This document shows, piece after piece, positions 5,501-6,650 of a stretch of DNA of 6,650 nucleotides (position 1 is the first letter of the stretch; each line of letters begins with the position of its first letter). The stretch is taken from the NCBI GenBank assembly GCA_945903675.1, contig CAMDOP010000179.1, positions 1 through 6,650 of the forward strand, in the 5' to 3' direction. Under the pieces are notes generated by a model. It had not been told where the DNA came from and did not search any database. It saw only the letters and a list, made by a program, of their open reading frames with translations. The DNA is from Crenothrix polyspora. Its GTDB lineage: Bacteria > Pseudomonadota > Gammaproteobacteria > Methylococcales > Methylomonadaceae. The position numbers and the translations under genes were made by a program.

Positions 5501-6198
5501 CCTTCCATTTCGTCGTAGAGCTTGGTGAATATGAGTTTAAAAAGCTCTTCAAAAACATCAACTCCGGCATTGGCTAAGACTTCGTCTTCCATTTCAAGAA
5601 TCAGATCCTTGAGCGATTTTTTCTCATTAACCAGTTTGTCGTATTTAACCAGATCATCAATCGTCCAGCGTTCTGACAAGACATCCGATAATTTTTCCAA
5701 TGCGGTCGGGATTCTGGGAATGTCTTCAAAATAATTGGGGTCTTTGCGCTGATACCAGGAGATCGAATCGCCATTAGTCCATACGCCTATCGGTGCGCCC
5801 GTGGCGTTGCAATAACTTTTAAGCTGGTCTTTACCGTCTTTTAATTTGGGCTTTTTTAATTCCACCAAAATGTAAGGTACAGTGGGACGGTCTTTATCGA
5901 AAATGCAAATGTCAGCGCGTTTTGTTTCACGTCCAAAAGTGACGCCATATTCAATGGCAATACGCTTAACAGGATAACTAAAGTCTTGAATCAGCACCAT
6001 CAAATACAGCTGCCGCACCGCTTCTTCAGGCGTGAGTTTGATTTCTTTGCCACGCGCCAGGCAAGTAACGTAAGGTGTCGCTTTATTGCGTACCTCTTTA
6101 ACCAAGATGCTATTTTCCAGAGTCTGGATTTGTGCGGCGCTAAATTGCGTGAGTTTGTAAGCGGAATCTTTGAGGATTTCGTTAAGGGTTAAAGTCAT
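2497..6198 (-). CDS. Single-chain restriction-modification enzyme: nuclease, N6-adenine methyltransferase and two specificity domains (Type IIB/IIG, AloI-like)
   Basis: This 1233-aa protein combines a whole restriction-modification system. Residues ~60-150 are an HsdR_N-like PD-(D/E)XK nuclease: RADICIF (Asp96), ILVELKKPK (Glu113, Lys115) and a Q...Y pair (Gln125, Tyr129). Residues ~210-330 resemble the helical HsdM N-domain, with GQYFTPR at 322-328. The methyltransferase follows, with SAM motif I DTAAGSCGF (348-356), catalytic NPPF (476-479) and KPGGRMAVVLP (521-531). Two HsdS-like repeats come next, each opening with a related helix (RLEAEFFSKKY at 782; RLDAEYYQPKY at 1009) before a target-recognition domain (~803-945 and ~1033-1172). 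It should recognise a bipartite site, methylate adenines and cut unmodified DNA in the cytoplasm. No helicase motifs exist, so it is not a classical Type I enzyme. The layout and length resemble AloI-type enzymes as I recall them. ATG 6198 is preferred over an in-frame TTG at 6246, although its Shine-Dalgarno is poor. It could instead work with an hsdR outside the window. Confidence 0.9.
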   Translation of the reverse strand: MTLTLNEILKDSAYKLTQFSAAQIQTLENSILVKEVRNKATPYVTCLARGKEIKLTPEEAVRQLYLMVLIQDFSYPVKRIAIEYGVTFGRETKRADICIFDKDRPTVPYILVELKKPKLKDGKDQLKSYCNATGAPIGVWTNGDSISWYQRKDPNYFEDIPRIPTALEKLSDVLSERWTIDDLVKYDKLVNEKKSLKDLILEMEDEVLANAGVDVFEELFKLIFTKLYDEMEGGRDKKRHLVFKNYGDTETELKTKIQELFDKARGKWDGVFTDDAKLQLTPSHLAVCVSSLEGVKLFNSNLDVVDEAFEYLINKSSKGEKGQYFTPRYVIDMCVKMLNPQEHETLIDTAAGSCGFPVHGIFHVWEQIMQQEGLSKSHLFTTEKKPARCETYVQDKVFAIDFDEKAVRVGRTLNLIAGDGQTNVLHLNTLDYERWDEKTKDEDWGDIYGEGWKKLRKLRVNKDSNRDFGFDVLMANPPFAGDIKETRILAKYELGKKDNGKYQSTVGRDILFIERNLNFLKPGGRMAVVLPQGRFNNSSDKQIREFIAEHARILAVVGLHGNVFKPHTGTKTSVLLVQKWDDILCPKVDDYPIFFATMQEPSKDNSGDKIYVKRQKVSTFEANDNKDGFKLVKYEQADFLKKYGSIKEATTYEFTLDSKQTRMNLEQIEFKFNGLEFVENPINLAMPIESNELLMDAHGHLIVKHDLFNHDGLTQDGIAEAFIEFAKKEHLSFFDCGLSGFKNLTGLYAEPFNEVKYRALLDRLEISVLTLKEILKNNDLFRLEAEFFSKKYLELDKIFSGSPKLGDYAKQITCGPFGSNLLDTEYKKNGILVIRPFNLKNYKVEDENLVYIDENCLKTNGLKKFEKGTLLFSRVGDIKIGVLNKDNATISPNIIAVNFSDIDLTKYLCVFYFSKYGFNQIERQLKVSAQPTISTSIIAELKFPCVSRDLICAISFILDKSHDFLAKSKGCYTQAENLLLNALGIENFSPSTKNTTEKSFKDSFVATGRLDAEYYQPKYDELEAEIAKTNVLIKLKDLLTLNQRGTQPNYAEQGLPVINSKHVREGEVLLTDNRFATLSDKEQPLFIKKGDVLINGTGVGTIGRSACYLHEQNALPDNHVTILRTDSINPIFLSVYLNSIAGKYQVDKYFKGSSGQIELYPKDIDNFYIPLVNEETQTQIANLVQQSFTLKAESERLLDADKRAVEIAIETDEQAAMVYINEQTGEKSCTPKN
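3960..3990. repeat. 31-bp palindromic element inside the restriction-modification gene
   Basis: GGCCTGTCAG (3960-3969) and CTGACAGGCC (3981-3990) are exact 10-bp inverted arms around an AT-rich centre that is itself almost palindromic. On the coding strand the element supplies residues ~737-747 (GLSGFKNLTGL), between the end of the methyltransferase part and the start of the specificity part. A symmetric palindrome is not required by the protein and looks like a short mobile repeat captured in frame. I recall very similar CCTGTCAGG-TTTTAAAA-CCTGACAGG units as intergenic repeats in various bacteria; that is recollection only. Confidence 0.75.
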
Positions 6199-6393
6199 AG
6201 GGATATTTAATCTGCTGTAAGTATGTAATGGCTGCTTACCAAACAAGCAGTCCTGATGTAACCTAGCGAAATCGTGGATAATTTAAGCCTTAAAGCTTTC
6301 ACAACATTTTACTGTATCGAGTGGGGTGTGTCATGAATAAAGGCATTTAATGCCATAGCACGTAAATACCTTTGACTTTGAACAGAGTATCTA

Positions 6394-6423
6394 AGAGTTA
6401 AATTAATTGGCAAATTTAACTCT
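6394..6423. repeat. 11-bp perfect inverted repeat upstream of the restriction-modification gene
   Basis: AGAGTTAAATT (6394-6404) and AATTTAACTCT (6413-6423) pair perfectly around an 8-base spacer, about 200 bases upstream of the large gene. A smaller GGCAT/ATGCC hairpin lies at 6342-6354. Neither is followed by a T run on either strand, so they are not typical terminators. A regulator-binding site or a small repeat element are both possible. The rest of 6199-6585 shows no convincing gene or promoter. Confidence 0.4.
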
Positions 6424-6585
6424 GAACTGCAATGCTAATATTCTGAAGCGTGATGGGGTTTGTTGAGAGGGAACTACACATTTAGGTCAATCGCGAAAAT
6501 ACCTTTTCCAAAAGTTGCAACATAGTCAGCTAGTTAATCTATTTATAATCTGTGAATCTGTGGCAGTTTTTTGATAATAAGTACT

Positions 6586-6650
6586 TTAGTCCTCCGAGGG
6601 CTTTTTAAAGATGTTATTAGAGAAGCCTTTTTCTTCATTCTCTTCAGATA
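6586..6650 (-). CDS. Possible 3' end of a - strand gene entering from the right edge (partial)
   Basis: On the - strand a frame is open from the window edge to TAA at 6588-6586. Its last 20 residues are hydrophilic and acidic/basic (contains EENEEKGFSNNIFKKPSED), which is a plausible protein C-terminus. At this length an open frame is not evidence by itself, and the opposite strand also offers an ATG at 6611 (MLLEKPFSSF...). No family is recognisable. Confidence 0.25.
   Translation of the reverse strand, partial: SEENEEKGFSNNIFKKPSED
6588..6606 (+). terminator. Terminator-like hairpin near the right edge
   Basis: AGTCCT (6588-6593) pairs with AGGGCT (6597-6602), including one G-T pair, around a 3-base loop and runs straight into TTTTT (6602-6606). 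This has the form of a short intrinsic terminator on the + strand. No + strand gene lies just upstream, and the hairpin overlaps the end of the possible - strand partial gene, so its role is uncertain. Confidence 0.3.

Noticed and set aside
2497..6246. Longer start of the restriction-modification gene at TTG 6246.
   Set aside because: It adds 16 residues without family character, uses a rare start codon and has no better ribosome site than ATG 6198.
1973..6404. The 13-mer TAAGAGTTAAATT occurs at 1973-1985 and again at 6392-6404, bracketing the restriction-modification block.
   Set aside because: In AT-rich DNA of this length a shared 13-mer is expected about as often as not by chance, and the sites lack any extended similarity, so I do not call it an attachment-site duplication.

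Overview
The window looks like chromosomal DNA of a gammaproteobacterium. The trpD-trpC order, the moderate-to-low GC and the dispersed short hairpin repeats would fit a methanotroph-like member of Methylococcales, but that placement rests on general resemblance and is weak. The left end is core metabolism. It holds the 3' end of trpD (anthranilate phosphoribosyltransferase) and a complete trpC (indole-3-glycerol-phosphate synthase), both on the + strand and 10 bases apart.

From about 1020 rightwards the content changes to accessory DNA, and every recognisable gene is on the - strand. Bases 1019-1454 hold no confident gene: a weak hairpin after trpC, two tiny overlapping reading frames that may be gene debris, and one copy of a short repeat. 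Next comes a type II toxin-antitoxin pair, with the antitoxin at 1715-1927 and a Txe/YoeB-family toxin at 1455-1715. The toxin is broken by one in-frame TAA; the rest of the conserved domain, including the terminal His-Tyr, is still readable in the same frame. Bases 1968-2197 hold a possible promoter/operator for the pair, a second copy of the short repeat, and a run of strong hairpins typical of REP-like intergenic elements.

The dominant gene (2497-6198, - strand, 1233 aa) is a single-chain restriction-modification enzyme. In order it has an HsdR_N-type PD-(D/E)XK nuclease, an HsdM-type N6-adenine methyltransferase and two HsdS-type target-recognition domains. There is no helicase/translocase motor. 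This is the layout of single-polypeptide Type IIB/IIG enzymes such as AloI, so the protein probably cleaves, methylates and recognises a bipartite site by itself. A 31-bp palindrome has been absorbed in frame at the join between its methyltransferase and specificity parts, and its first recognition domain is much more AT-rich than the rest of the gene.

The gene's last 19 bases overlap the start of a small downstream gene (2198-2515). That gene encodes an antitoxin-like protein of a type I recall beside PIN-domain toxins; its C-terminus seems to have been split by a ~93-bp in-frame insertion. The right end (6199-6650) is mostly non-coding, with an 11-bp inverted repeat, a weak terminator-like hairpin, and possibly the 3' end of another - strand gene entering from the edge.

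Overall, a defence and addiction island (restriction-modification plus toxin-antitoxin remnants) sits behind the trp genes and has been repeatedly altered by short palindromic elements.
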